64,000 bases of DNA from Amycolatopsis lurida (GTDB taxonomy: Bacteria; Actinomycetota; Actinomycetes; Mycobacteriales; Pseudonocardiaceae). Below are positions 8,083-16,597 of the stretch, one piece after another. The position numbers and the translations under genes were made by a program. Position 1 is the first letter of the stretch. Every line of letters begins with the position of its first letter. The stretch covers positions 3,937,501 to 4,001,500 of the forward strand of contig NZ_FNTA01000004.1 in the NCBI RefSeq assembly GCF_900105055.1, given 5' to 3'. The notes under the pieces were generated by a model. The model made no database searches. It saw only the letters and a list, made by a program, of their open reading frames with translations, and had not been told where the DNA came from.

Positions 8083-8505
8083 TCAGTCCGCGGTCGCGGT
8101 GCCGTCGGCGGCCGCCTGGTCCTCGACGGCGGCCGCGCCGTCGCCCTGGTCCTCGGCGTTGCCCGCGCCGTCGCCATGCTCGTCGACGGCCGGCGGCGTG
8201 CCGGTGCCCTGCCGGTTCTCGGCCGGGGTTGTCTCGGCCTTGTCCGCGGCCTTGCGCGCTGCGCGGCGTGCCCGGCGCGAGGGGGGCGCGGCCGCCATCA
8301 CGACGGTGTCGGGACGCTGCGCGTTGAGCCGCTGTTCGCCCGGTGCGCGGGTGAGCATCTCGACGGTGTCCTCGAGCGGCGCGAACAGTTCCTCGCGTCC
8401 CTTCACGACACGGTCGTCGGCGGCGACGGTCTGCCCCTTCTTCACGATCGTGTGGTCGGGTAGCAGGAAACCGGTGGTCGCTCGCAAGTACTTCTGTGGC
8501 GCCAT
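8083..8505 (-). CDS. Small virion-module protein, unknown
   Basis: 140 residues from ATG 8505, chosen because AGGGAAGG lies just upstream and the frame before it is low-complexity. The first 60 residues are folded-looking (MAPQKYLRATTGFLLPDHTI...). From about residue 80 it becomes Ala/Glu/Asp/Arg-rich and probably disordered. It sits between capsid and connector, where other actinophages encode a short accessory or head-decoration protein. No family recognised. Confidence 0.6.
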   Translation of the reverse strand: MAPQKYLRATTGFLLPDHTIVKKGQTVAADDRVVKGREELFAPLEDTVEMLTRAPGEQRLNAQRPDTVVMAAAPPSRRARRAARKAADKAETTPAENRQGTGTPPAVDEHGDGAGNAEDQGDGAAAVEDQAAADGTATAD

Positions 8506-8532
8506 GAAACGGCCTTCCCTTCCGGTGAAACG

Positions 8533-8577
8533 GCCGAGGGCACCCGGCGTCCACACGGGACAGCGGGCGCCCTCGGC
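8533..8577 (-). terminator. Hairpin after capsid gene
   Basis: Nine-base perfect inverted repeat (gccgagggc at 8533-8541, gccctcggc at 8569-8577) in the 88-base gap between the capsid gene and the 8083-8505 gene. There is no U-tract on the minus strand, so it may slow transcription or protect abundant capsid mRNA rather than fully terminate. Confidence 0.5.
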
Positions 8578-8593
8578 GCGGGTGCGGGGTGGA

Positions 8594-10087
8594 TCAGGTG
8601 ACGTTGAGCATCCGGAACGCGCGGTCGAGCACGGAGTCGGAACCGTTGCGCCAGAATGCGAACACACCGCGCTGACCCGACGGCCGGTTGTTGCCGGTGT
8701 GGAACAGGTGCGGGATCAGTTCGATGGAGAACCCGACCCGGTCGACCACCCAGAAGAACCGGAAGTCGCCGAGCACGAGAACCCGGTTCTCCTGCGTGGC
8801 GTTGATGACGCCGTCCATCGCCGACGTGCGGTAGAGCGGGTGGTCGAGCAGCCGCGCCGGGAGACCTTCACGGGCGTTGGCCCAGAAGTCGTCGAGGTTC
8901 GCCCCGCCCGCCTGCCGGATCGCCGAAAAGATCTTCTTGTTGCCGATCCACGACGCGGTGTCGGCGAAGTTCTCCGGCAGGTCGTCGTCGACCTTGTATA
9001 CGTCCGCCATCGCGAAGGTGTCCGCGGTAGTGGAGGTCAGCTCGAACGCGGTCCCGGTCAGCGCGGTCACGATGCCGCGCGGTTCCGTGGTGCCGTTGCC
9101 GAGCACGAACTTGTTGTTCTCGAGATCCCGCTTGGCGGTGGCGAGCAGGAACGCGACATCCTGTGTGAAGTTCGGGTAGTCCATCCCGATCTCGATGGAG
9201 TGCGGGATGAACGCCCGTGCCATGTGCATGTCGATGTCGCGGTTCGCCCACGTCGGGGTGTCGTCGGAAACCTCGGTCGCCTCGGCGTCGTAGGACGCGG
9301 TGACCGCGGTCGCGTTGACCGTGCGCAGCTTGTCCGTGACGATCGTGCGATTCGTCGCGATCTGCCGAATCGGGGACACCGTGCCGTCGCTGTTGAGGAT
9401 CAGCGTGGGGTCGACCGGCAACGGGACGGCGTAACCGCCGGCGGCGTCGGTCAGCGACGCGGCGCGCTGCAGCACCCCGAGCGCCTCGACATCCGGGTGC
9501 CCGTTGCGCATGCCGGTCTTGAACGCCTTGGACCACGCACGCATGTACTCCGGCGAGGACGTGGCGATGATCTGCGCGGCGACCTTGCGCGCCGAGCGTC
9601 CCTCTTCCTCGTCGTCGGTGAAGTCCGACCCCTCGAGCAGCTGCGTGATTCGCTGCTTGGACGCGTCATTCACACCGCGGCAGTGCTCAACCGCGGCCAT
9701 GGCACGGGCGGCGAGGTCGGCCCCGCCCCGCGCCGGGGTTTCCTGGTAGAGCGAGCGGTTGACGGCGTTGAGGTCCCACGGGTTGCCGCGGAAGCTGCCG
9801 CGCAGCGCGTCCGGCTCGCCGAGCGGATCCTCGGTGTTGCCCATCCGCGCGCCGTAGCGTGCGCGGGAGGCGGTCACCCGCGCCGCGCGGGTCTCGGCCT
9901 CGGCCTCGTCGCGGGCGGCGGTCTCGGCCGCCTGGACATCCGAGCGCAGCCCTGTCTCTTCGGTGTCGAGCGCATCCCATCGGGTCTGCTGCTCGTCGGT
10001 CAGCGCGTTCTCGCCCGCGCTGGTGTGCAGCTCACGCCGCTCAGTCTCGATCACCTCGAGCCGTGCGCGCATTTCCTCGAGCGTCAC
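8594..10087 (-). CDS. Major capsid protein (HK97 fold)
   Basis: 497 residues from GTG 10087, which overlaps the protease TGA by four bases (GTGA). Residues about 1-65 form a charged coiled coil (MTLEEMRARLEVIETERREL...), the delta/scaffold domain normally removed by the S78 protease encoded immediately upstream. From about residue 190 the sequence has capsid-fold features (AASLTDAAGGYAVPLPV..., SIEIGMDYPNFTQDVAFLLA, VDRVGFSIELIPHLF). It is typical in length and order for a protease-capsid pair. The proteolytic site was not located precisely. Confidence 0.93.
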   Translation of the reverse strand: MTLEEMRARLEVIETERRELHTSAGENALTDEQQTRWDALDTEETGLRSDVQAAETAARDEAEAETRAARVTASRARYGARMGNTEDPLGEPDALRGSFRGNPWDLNAVNRSLYQETPARGGADLAARAMAAVEHCRGVNDASKQRITQLLEGSDFTDDEEEGRSARKVAAQIIATSSPEYMRAWSKAFKTGMRNGHPDVEALGVLQRAASLTDAAGGYAVPLPVDPTLILNSDGTVSPIRQIATNRTIVTDKLRTVNATAVTASYDAEATEVSDDTPTWANRDIDMHMARAFIPHSIEIGMDYPNFTQDVAFLLATAKRDLENNKFVLGNGTTEPRGIVTALTGTAFELTSTTADTFAMADVYKVDDDLPENFADTASWIGNKKIFSAIRQAGGANLDDFWANAREGLPARLLDHPLYRTSAMDGVINATQENRVLVLGDFRFFWVVDRVGFSIELIPHLFHTGNNRPSGQRGVFAFWRNGSDSVLDRAFRMLNVT

Positions 10088-10878
10088 GACGGTTTCCTTT
10101 CCAAGTAGGGATAAAGGCGCGCACGCCGTGCGGCGTGCGTGAGCCCGCTCGAGTGGCGCGCGGCCGGCTCGTCGGTATCGGGTGCGGCTCCCGGTCGGCG
10201 GGCAGTGCCGTCGGCGGCTGCCCGGTCGGCGGGAGTGCGGTAGGTCTGGATCCGGCCGCGCAGTTCGTCGACCGCGTTCGGGTCGCGCGAGCGCAGCCGC
10301 TCGTAGTAGGTGTCGGTCAGTCCGCGGACACCGGCGGTGGCGTCCGGATTGGCCGGCCACGTGACGGGCCCGAACTCGAACAGCCGCACCTCTTTGATGG
10401 TGCGTTCCGGGATCCCGTCCGGGTTGTGCTCACTCCGGCCAGGATCGTCGTTCCACTCGTCCTTGATCACCCGCATGCGGAAACTCGAGCCGTAGGCGCC
10501 TGCCTCGATGCCCGGCAGGAGATCGCGGTTGTAGGACGTGTCGAACAGTGGAACCTCGCCGACCGGGGAGTCGGGATCCTCGCGCAGATCCTCGATCGTG
10601 CCGAGGACCTTATTCCCGATCTGGTAGTCGAACCCGTGGTCGTAGAGAACCTTGATGTTCGCGCGGTTCTCGCTGATCGTTTTGGTGAACGCGCCGCGGG
10701 CGGTCCGCTCGAGAAAGCGGCCTTCCCACCACGAGTCGATTTCGTACCAGCGATCGAACGCGGAGAACCGCACGACCATCGTGGGCATGGCGCCCGCCTC
10801 GGCCTCGGCCCGGTCGGCCCGGACACAGGTCGGCACCGCGCGCACGAGATCCAGGTCGGGCAGCGTCAGGGTGTTCAC
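10084..10878 (-). CDS. HK97 family prohead protease (S78)
   Basis: 264 residues from GTG 10878, overlapping the portal stop. It shows the S78 signatures: a catalytic-type His at 81 in VLYDHG and Ser at 131/132 in AYGSSFRM. These are followed by TIKEVRLFEFGPVTWPANPD, the usual 'E..L.E.S.VT.PAN' segment. The C-terminal 60 residues are Arg/Ala-rich and dispensable-looking. It cleaves the capsid delta domain during maturation. Located between portal and capsid as expected. Confidence 0.93.
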   Translation of the reverse strand: MNTLTLPDLDLVRAVPTCVRADRAEAEAGAMPTMVVRFSAFDRWYEIDSWWEGRFLERTARGAFTKTISENRANIKVLYDHGFDYQIGNKVLGTIEDLREDPDSPVGEVPLFDTSYNRDLLPGIEAGAYGSSFRMRVIKDEWNDDPGRSEHNPDGIPERTIKEVRLFEFGPVTWPANPDATAGVRGLTDTYYERLRSRDPNAVDELRGRIQTYRTPADRAAADGTARRPGAAPDTDEPAARHSSGLTHAARRARLYPYLERKPS

Positions 10879-12071
10879 GGTGTGCCGTCCTCCTTATTGT
10901 CGGTGTCGTCGTCCGGATCGCCGCTCTTTCCCTGCGCGCCACCGGTTCCGGCCGTGTTCGGCTTGTTGCCCCACGACACCGGCTGCAGGTTCTCGCCTTG
11001 GCGGATCTCGTTCACGGTCTTCCACCGGTTGCGCAGCGCGGACTCATACGACCGGTACTTGTCCAATGTGGTCGCCTGCAGGATTCCCTCGCGCGGGATC
11101 ACGACGTATTGCGGCGCGGGCAGCAGCGACGACAGCGCCCGCTCGAGGCGCCGCAACCACTTGTTGATGGTGAGCACCAACAGGTGCGACGCGCGCGATT
11201 CCACGTTCGCGTAGGTCAGCGACCCGCCGGATTCGTAGCCGAGCACCTCGGCGATGCCGGGCCCGAACATCCGCGCGCACTGCGCTTCGGTGTAGCCCTG
11301 CGTCGCGAGGAACTGCGATTCCTCCGGGCTGATCTGGATCGCCTGGTACTTCCAGCCCTTACCCATCACCACCGGTTCCCGGTTGCCACGCAGCGCGGCG
11401 AGGAACTTGTTTTTGACGTCGCGGGCCTGCTGTTCGTTGATCGCCGCTTCCTCGTTGGTCAGCAGCGCCGAGGGGTGCGCGCCGTCGCGGAACCACGATT
11501 CGCCGAACTTCACCGACGTGATCGACAGCCCGACCGTGGACGCGTGAAACTGGATCGGCGAGACACCGAGCACGCGCCCGGCGACCGGCATCACGCGCCG
11601 GTGCATCCACCGGGCGGCGTCGACCTGGCGACCGCGGACGTTCCACACCGGCGTGCCGTCCTCGATCCAGCCGGTGACGTCGTCGGGGTGCTGCAACAGC
11701 ACCTGCCGTGGCTGCCGCACCGTGCCCTCGAGGATGTCGCCGAAAGCATTGCCGCGCAGCAGCCACGACAACACAAGCTGATATGACCAGTCCTCGAGCC
11801 CTTGCCCCTCGCCGGACGGATCCTTGAGGTTGCCCGGCGTCGCGCGGCTGCGCCGGTCCAAGCCCTCGCCGGAGTAGACCTCGACCGGAAGTTCGGAACA
11901 CAGCGACGCGATCAGGTCGGCCGCACTGTGCACGGCGATCGACTGCAGCGCGCTCTCAGCCGAGGACAGATCCAGATCGGCATACGATCCCGGTGCGAGC
12001 ACCGGATACGGCGCGGGCGAGTAGATCTGTGGCCGCTGTTCGGGTTTGGCGCTGCGAAACCAGAGGCTCAC
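10875..12071 (-). CDS. Phage portal protein (HK97 type)
   Basis: 398 residues from GTG 12071, which overlaps the TGA of the small membrane gene (GTGA). The upstream in-frame extension is Arg-rich noise and was rejected. Motifs include AVHSAADLIASLCSELPVEV at the N-terminus, LVLSWLLRGNAFGDI in the middle and SLTYANVESRASHLLVLTIN near the C-terminus, all characteristic of HK97-like portals. It forms the dodecameric DNA gate of the capsid. An acidic C-terminal tail (DPDDDTDNKEDGTP) follows. Confidence 0.93.
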   Translation of the reverse strand: MSLWFRSAKPEQRPQIYSPAPYPVLAPGSYADLDLSSAESALQSIAVHSAADLIASLCSELPVEVYSGEGLDRRSRATPGNLKDPSGEGQGLEDWSYQLVLSWLLRGNAFGDILEGTVRQPRQVLLQHPDDVTGWIEDGTPVWNVRGRQVDAARWMHRRVMPVAGRVLGVSPIQFHASTVGLSITSVKFGESWFRDGAHPSALLTNEEAAINEQQARDVKNKFLAALRGNREPVVMGKGWKYQAIQISPEESQFLATQGYTEAQCARMFGPGIAEVLGYESGGSLTYANVESRASHLLVLTINKWLRRLERALSSLLPAPQYVVIPREGILQATTLDKYRSYESALRNRWKTVNEIRQGENLQPVSWGNKPNTAGTGGAQGKSGDPDDDTDNKEDGTP

Positions 12072-12259
12072 CGGATCCGCCAATCCGCCCACAGCAGGAA
12101 CGCCCCGGCGATCGCGAGACCGAGCGGGACCGCGACCAGCCACCCGGCGAGCACGAAGCAGACCCCGGCGCCGATGCCGGGTCCTATGCGGACGGTGTGC
12201 CCGGCGAACGTCGCCACGGCACCGACGGCTGCGCGGTAGGCGTTGCGCAGTTTCGTCAC
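12068..12259 (-). CDS. Small membrane protein between terminase and portal
   Basis: 63 residues from GTG 12259, with one or two hydrophobic helices (residues about 10-35 and 36-56, GVCFVLAGWLVAVPLGLAIA). It overlaps the portal start by four bases and starts 13 bases after the terminase stop. Small membrane genes occur at this place in several actinophages but have no known role. Reality of the gene rests on overlap coupling and coding periodicity. Confidence 0.6.
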   Translation of the reverse strand: MTKLRNAYRAAVGAVATFAGHTVRIGPGIGAGVCFVLAGWLVAVPLGLAIAGAFLLWADWRIR

Positions 12260-12272
12260 GGGATGCCCCCTT

Positions 12273-13793
12273 TCACCAGATGTTCCCCACCGGGTCGTAG
12301 TCGTCGTCGATCAGGTGCGCGCGGCTCTCATGCGCCCAGCGGGCGACGGTTCCGCCCACCAGCGGCGCGATATTCGAGTCGCTCGTGCGGCGGGCCCATG
12401 CCCACGCCTCGCCGAGCGGACGCGTGCGGGCGCCGGCCAACGCCTCGTTGAGCCGACGTTGGTTGAGGTGACGCAGCCGGTCGTGCTCCACTGCGTCGGC
12501 GAACGCGCCGCACGATGCGGCGAACTCCCTTGCCGTCGGGATGGCGAGCTGCCCGCGTTCGGGTTTCATCGGGTCGTCAGGAACCTTGAACCCGGCTTTG
12601 TTGAGCGGGATCAGCAGCGACCCGGCGGGCCCGGCGATGTCGAGACCGACCGCGATGGGGTTGTGCCGGTCGCGTAGTTCCTCGAGCCGTTCGACCACGC
12701 CGTCGGTGCCGTCGCGCAGCTCGATGAGTTCGACGTGCCCGCGGCCGTCCGGGCGGTGCCCGTAGGCCATGATCGCGGTTTTCTGTCGGTCCGGTGTGAC
12801 ATCGACCGCGAACGTGACGTCGGCCGCGGTGGATCGCGCGTCGTGCCAGTCGGCCCACCACTTGGTGGGCACGTTCGGGTCGTCGGCGACGACCACCACT
12901 TTCGTGACGTTGAGGTAGGCGCGGTCGAACTCGGCCGCCTCCATCTTTTCCCGCTCGCTGCGCACGGCGGCCTCGGCGACGGTGTGGCCGAGCGCGGGCA
13001 TGCACGACCACCAGGTCGCCGGGTCGTCCCGGTCGTAGTCGTCGCCGACGGTCCAGTCGAACACGGCGAACGTGGACGGCTCGCCCGCCTCGACGATCGC
13101 GCGTCCGCGCTTGCGCTTGCCGTTGAGGAAATGCGACTTCGCTTTCGTGCCCGCGGTGGACACCAGCCACTGTTGCGGTTGCGGGCGGGTGATCATCGCC
13201 GGAGAGAACGCCTGTTCTAACCGGGAATCCTCGAGCGCGAACGCCTCGTCGATCGTGCCGTCGTCGAGCGTCTCGCCGTGGCCGGCGGTCTCGGTGTTCG
13301 ACGTGATGCCGTGCCGCGACCCGTTGCGCCACCGGATCGCCTCATTGCCGTTGACCTTGCGGACGGTGTAGCGGCCCCGGAAACGCTGCGCAGCGTCGAG
13401 CGCGGCGACGTGTTCCTCTTCCCACTTCTTGCGGGCCGAGAGGCGGTTCTGCGCCGAGTAGAGGATGTTCTGCCGCGGCCACGCGTTCGCCCGCCACACC
13501 ATCTTGGCGAGCAACAGCGTGGTCTTGCCCGACTGCCGGGGCACCATGAGCAGGATGTCGCGATAGGCCAGACGTCCGGTGACGGGGTCGACCTCGAGCG
13601 CAACGTCGGCGACGTAGCGCTGCCACGGCATGAACGGAGTTCCGAACGCCTCGGCGATCCGCGCCACCTTGGGCCCGTACGTCTTGCGTGACAGGTCGCG
13701 CGGCGTCCCCCACCGGGGAACACATCGCAGCCCGTACAGGTCGAGCAGCTGCGCCCTGAGGGCTTCTGTTCGGTCCTCCTCGGACAGCGACAC
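12273..13793 (-). CDS. Terminase large subunit
   Basis: 506 residues from GTG 13793. Walker A is PRQSGKTT (85-92), with an adjacent Walker B-like DDGTIDEAFA (177-186). C-terminal nuclease acidic residues lie in FAVDVTPD (Asp331) and GLDIAG (Asp385). This is the motor-nuclease that packages DNA into the prohead. Preceded by a HTH protein (small terminase candidate) and followed by portal. Length and motif spacing are normal, and the gene appears intact. Confidence 0.95.
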   Translation of the reverse strand: MSLSEEDRTEALRAQLLDLYGLRCVPRWGTPRDLSRKTYGPKVARIAEAFGTPFMPWQRYVADVALEVDPVTGRLAYRDILLMVPRQSGKTTLLLAKMVWRANAWPRQNILYSAQNRLSARKKWEEEHVAALDAAQRFRGRYTVRKVNGNEAIRWRNGSRHGITSNTETAGHGETLDDGTIDEAFALEDSRLEQAFSPAMITRPQPQQWLVSTAGTKAKSHFLNGKRKRGRAIVEAGEPSTFAVFDWTVGDDYDRDDPATWWSCMPALGHTVAEAAVRSEREKMEAAEFDRAYLNVTKVVVVADDPNVPTKWWADWHDARSTAADVTFAVDVTPDRQKTAIMAYGHRPDGRGHVELIELRDGTDGVVERLEELRDRHNPIAVGLDIAGPAGSLLIPLNKAGFKVPDDPMKPERGQLAIPTAREFAASCGAFADAVEHDRLRHLNQRRLNEALAGARTRPLGEAWAWARRTSDSNIAPLVGGTVARWAHESRAHLIDDDYDPVGNIW

Positions 13794-13814
13794 GCGGGGG
13801 CCTCCCCTCGTGGG

Positions 13815-14396
13815 CTACTCCGGGTCGCCGAGGTCGCCGAACTCGTCGTCGTCATCCGGGGCCGTGCGCACGTCTACGGCGTCGGTCAGCGTCTTGAGCG
13901 TCGCGCGCAACTCCTTCGCGAGCGGCGGTATCGGGTTCTCGTCGGCGCCGCGGTCGATCCCGGCGGCGAGCGCGAAAGCGAGTTCGGCGAGCGCAGGTTC
14001 GGTACCGGCGAGGTCGCCGAGTTCGGCGATGTCCGCGCGCACCTGCCGCTCGAGCGCGCCGGTTTCCGCGGCGCAACGCGGGCACTCCGGCGGCTCGTCG
14101 CCGCCGAGCAGCGCGGCGTGCTCGCCGAGCAGGCCGAGCGGCGTCGTACCTGCAGCCGCGGCAATGAACCGCAGTTCGTCGACCGTGACCTCGCGCCGCC
14201 GGCGGCCTTCCCGGTCCGGGCGGCCGGTCTCGATGTACCCGACCACGGCGGCCGAGAACGATTCCGGCGCGCCCTTCTCCCATGCGGCCGCGGCGAACTC
14301 GCCGCGCGTGAGCCCGGCGCGCTTGCGCGTCGCCCTGATCTCGTCGGCGATCACATCGCTAATCGTCGTGATCCGTTCGCCCGTCAATGTGATCAC
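13815..14396 (-). CDS. Candidate terminase small subunit (HTH protein)
   Basis: 193 residues. The N-terminal 75 residues look like an XRE-type HTH (RKRAGLTRGEFAAAAWEKGA... AAVVGYIETGR), followed by ECPRCAAE and a long helical, acidic C-terminus for oligomerisation. Position directly before the large terminase supports TerS, which recognises cos or pac. Start is uncertain: GTG 14396 abuts GGAGG too closely, whereas TTG at 14387 has GGAGG at 9 bases, so initiation may be at TTG. A transcriptional regulator is the alternative. Confidence 0.65.
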   Translation of the reverse strand: MITLTGERITTISDVIADEIRATRKRAGLTRGEFAAAAWEKGAPESFSAAVVGYIETGRPDREGRRRREVTVDELRFIAAAAGTTPLGLLGEHAALLGGDEPPECPRCAAETGALERQVRADIAELGDLAGTEPALAELAFALAAGIDRGADENPIPPLAKELRATLKTLTDAVDVRTAPDDDDEFGDLGDPE

Positions 14397-14532
14397 CCTC
14401 CGCCCTGTGTTTTTCTGCCGGGGAGAAATTCAGGGATGGTGGGCGCGGGGTCTCCCGTGCCCTCGCGCCGAAAAAACCCAGGTCAGCGCGGTGCACATCG
14501 ATGAGCGCGACTGTGTCGCGTGTGGACGGTGG
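14397..14532 (-). other. Noncoding gap before terminase; candidate cos/pac region
   Basis: 136 bases without a coding frame, between the P-loop kinase and TerS. Phages with an HNH nuclease next to terminase usually package from a cos site nearby, and this is the largest noncoding gap in the packaging module. A run of T on the minus strand (complement of aaaaaa near 14471) and GC-rich flanks are visible. No cohesive end could be identified from sequence alone. Confidence 0.35.
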
Positions 14533-14988
14533 TCACCAGTCACGCGACGTTGCGAAGTGCTCGATCGGTTCCGGTTCCTCCGTGCCGGGCAGGTACCGCG
14601 CGTACCACCGGTGGATAGCGGGCACGCTGCCCGGTGGCCGGCGGTCTGCCCGCGCCCGGCGTATGCACTCGTCGCGTCCGGGATCCAACAGGATCAACTC
14701 GGCGCGCAGCCGGTCGACCAGCGCGGCGCGCTGCGCCGCCACCGGCAGGGAGCGCACCACGTACACGATGCCCTCGCGTGCCTTGGCGATCCGGTCAAGC
14801 TCGAGCCGCATCACGTGTTCGGCCTGTCGGCTGTATGCCCTGCTGTGCAACCACCGGCGAGGGCTGCCGAGGGATCGGGCGATCTCGTCGCGGTCGAGCA
14901 CGCGGCCGTCGTTCTCGTCGGCGAGCTTGTGCGCAAGCGTGGTCTTGCCCGCGCAGATCGGGCCCGCGATCACGACTACCTGCCGCAC
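14533..14988 (-). CDS. P-loop kinase (polynucleotide kinase-like AAA)
   Basis: 151 residues from GTG 14988, chosen because GGAGG lies 10 bases upstream and the Walker A follows at once (AGPICAGKTTLAHKL, GPICAGKTT at 9-17). An Asp-rich LDRDEIARSLGSPRRW segment and RSLPVAAQRAALVDRLRAEL resemble the AAA_33/zeta-toxin/T4 Pnk kinase group. C-terminal DRRPPGSVPAIHRWYARYLP fits the small-nucleotide kinase or phage 5'-end repair type. It sits between the HNH nuclease and TerS, so a role in processing DNA ends at packaging is a reasonable guess. The substrate is unknown. Confidence 0.75.
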   Translation of the reverse strand: MRQVVVIAGPICAGKTTLAHKLADENDGRVLDRDEIARSLGSPRRWLHSRAYSRQAEHVMRLELDRIAKAREGIVYVVRSLPVAAQRAALVDRLRAELILLDPGRDECIRRARADRRPPGSVPAIHRWYARYLPGTEEPEPIEHFATSRDW

Positions 14989-15148
14989 CTGATCACCACC
15001 TCCGTGAAGTCGTGACGTCGGTAGCGGGTGGCCCTGAGTCGAACAGGACACTGAGCCGGGCATTCTCCCGGTACGCGATTCCACTCCGGACGTCCGTCCG
15101 GCGACGCGCTAGCCGCGTCCGCGCGGCCGCCACCCATAGCATGCACGG

Positions 15149-15424
15149 TCACCACCTACGGGAAGTCGGCATCGGCGCCTCGTGTGCCCGGTTGCCGCGG
15201 CTCGAGTTGCAGGTGCGATGCGCCGGGCGCGCGTTGTCGAGGGTGTCCGGGCCGCCCTTGCTGCGCGGCACGATGTGGTCGGCGGTGAACGACATCTTGT
15301 GTCTGGCAGGCAGGCCGAGGTCGATCCGATGCCCGCATAGCCAGCACGCGGCACCGGAGGCTGCCGCGAGTTCGCGCAGCTGCGCCGTGACCCGGCGCCA
15401 CGGTCGGCCGTTCGCCGAGGCCAT
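15149..15424 (-). CDS. HNH endonuclease (packaging-associated)
   Basis: 91 residues from ATG 15424 with AGGGGGTG upstream. Zinc pair CWLC (27-30) and THRTCN-type Cys72, His-motif DH at 49-50, Asn64 and His69 (DHIVPRSKGG...LDNARPAHRTCNSSRGN) form a complete HNH site. HNH genes adjacent to terminase are known to be needed for terminase cleavage in several cos phages. Here it is the first gene after the strong hairpin at 15466-15495, so it may start the late operon. Confidence 0.9.
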   Translation of the reverse strand: MASANGRPWRRVTAQLRELAAASGAACWLCGHRIDLGLPARHKMSFTADHIVPRSKGGPDTLDNARPAHRTCNSSRGNRAHEAPMPTSRRW

Positions 15425-15465
15425 GCGATCACCCCCTGCGTGACCACTGGCCCCCGGCAAACGAC

Positions 15466-15495
15466 GGAACCCCCGACCGTGAGGTCGGGGGTTCC
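15466..15495. terminator. Strong bidirectional hairpin between early and late phage genes
   Basis: Perfect 13-base inverted repeat (ggaacccccgacc at 15466-15478, ggtcgggggttcc at 15483-15495) with a four-base loop. It lies downstream of the last early gene (stop at 15568) and upstream of the HNH/terminase block, so it probably separates early from late transcription. Confidence 0.8.
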
Positions 15496-15567
15496 GGTTG
15501 TGGGCACACTGCGCCTAAGTGCCCCCAGTATGCAGAACGATCACGCCGTCTGTCGAACAGGGTTCGG

Positions 15568-16146
15568 CTACCGCGTGTCGGCGGGCAGCGGCAGGTCGGC
15601 GCACGCGGCGGCGATCGCCTCGAGCGCGGCGAACGTGTCAGCCGAAGCAGCCATTGCCCGGTTGATCAGCGCTTGCACTCGCCGGTTCTCGACCGGGTCG
15701 TCGGCATACAGCCGCGCCACGGTGTAGCCGAGTTCATCGAGGCTGTTGGTCACGGTCTGCTGTTCGTCGTAGGGCGGGTCGAATACCGGGCCGACCGGCT
15801 GGTCGGGGTCGGCGATGAACTCGACGGCGAGCAGTTCGGGCAGCCGCATCTCGAGCGGGTGCGGCCGGTCACCCGTGTGGCGGTTGGCCGTCCACACCTC
15901 GAGCAGCTGCAGCAGTCCGTCGATCCGACGCACCTCGCGCGCGGCCAAGTGGCCGGGCAGCTGCTGCGCGGTCTCCTTGGATCCGATGAGGCGGGCGCGC
16001 ACGAACTCGGCCACGTCGTCGGGCCGCCCGGTGTGCGGGTGGTGGCGCCGGCTGTTCGAGTTCGGGCATCCCGGCTCGAAGCAGTTGCCGTTGCTGTTGC
16101 GCGGGTGCTCGCAGTCGACGGTCGGCCGATCGTTGGCGGTCGTCAT
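15568..16146 (-). CDS. Early phage protein, Cys-motif N-terminus (DUF6221-like)
   Basis: 192 residues from ATG 16146, which overlaps the preceding stop (ATGA). Residues 12-30 hold a zinc-knuckle-like C-x-H...N-C-x4-C pattern (CEHPRNSNGNCFEPGC). The rest, with DDVAEFVRARL near 44 and RIDGLLQLLEVWTANRH then LLAVEFIADPDQPVG, resembles the layout of DUF6221 proteins common in actinobacterial prophages. A helical C-terminus (MAASADTFAALEAIAAACAD) follows. Function unknown; last gene of the early operon. Confidence 0.6.
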   Translation of the reverse strand: MTTANDRPTVDCEHPRNSNGNCFEPGCPNSNSRRHHPHTGRPDDVAEFVRARLIGSKETAQQLPGHLAAREVRRIDGLLQLLEVWTANRHTGDRPHPLEMRLPELLAVEFIADPDQPVGPVFDPPYDEQQTVTNSLDELGYTVARLYADDPVENRRVQALINRAMAASADTFAALEAIAAACADLPLPADTR

Positions 16147-16427
16147 GGTCGTGTTCTCCGGGTGTCGAGGGACGGCCGGCTGTCCGGCGGCACGGGTTCG
16201 GTGCGGCAGTCCGGGCAGTGCCCGTCTCCCTTGCAGGTTCCGCACCGTGCGGCGAGGTTCGACCCGAACCCACGGCAGTCCGGGCACTTCCGGGAGGTCG
16301 CGCACGTGTGACACGGTTGCGGCATGGGCTCGCCGCTTGCCTCGGCCCCGTTCGTCATGCCGCCGATCATGACCGGCGAACACGGGGCCGCGCTGCCCTC
16401 GACCGTTTCTGTCCAGTAGTTGACCAC
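16143..16427 (-). CDS. Small zinc-knuckle protein (DnaJ-like CxxC repeats)
   Basis: 94 residues from GTG 16427 (GAGAGG 9 bases upstream; the longer in-frame extension is Ala/Gln-rich noise). Four CxxC motifs in a row (CHTC, CPDC, CGTC, CPDC) with G-F-G and K-G-D-G between them closely resemble the zinc-binding cysteine repeat of DnaJ, without a J domain. Overlaps the next gene by four bases. May bind protein or nucleic acid; function unknown. Confidence 0.65.
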   Translation of the reverse strand: MVNYWTETVEGSAAPCSPVMIGGMTNGAEASGEPMPQPCHTCATSRKCPDCRGFGSNLAARCGTCKGDGHCPDCRTEPVPPDSRPSLDTRRTRP

Positions 16428-16432
16428 TGCGC

Positions 16433-16597
16433 CTACCTCTCGATGCCCTTGTGCCGCTGGTCGCTGTTGTTCCAGCAGTCCGGCGTGGAGCAATTCTCCG
16501 TTGTGGGGTGCACCTGGTGTCCGCATTGGCCGGTCGTCGGTTTCGGCGGCTCCGGCGGCGGCGAGCCGATGTTCGGGCGCCATCGGTTCTTGCTCAT
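16433..16597 (-). CDS. Very small Cys-motif protein
   Basis: 54 residues from ATG 16597 with GGGGGG upstream; the ATG overlaps the TGA of the preceding gene. The C-terminal half carries CGHQVHPTTENCSTPDCWNN, the same C-x-H...N-C-x4-C-x-N pattern as the N-terminus of the 15568-16146 protein. The N-terminus is Pro-rich (SPPPEPPKP). Unknown small phage protein. Confidence 0.55.
   Translation of the reverse strand: MSKNRWRPNIGSPPPEPPKPTTGQCGHQVHPTTENCSTPDCWNNSDQRHKGIER

Noticed and set aside
15026..15135. tRNA-like structure on the minus strand (T-arm TCCTG-TTCGACT-CAGGG and 7-bp GGGTGGC/GCCACCC arms).
   Set aside because: The arms are about 110 bases apart and no canonical D-arm or seven-base anticodon loop fits; more likely chance or a degenerate tRNA. 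tRNAscan would settle it.
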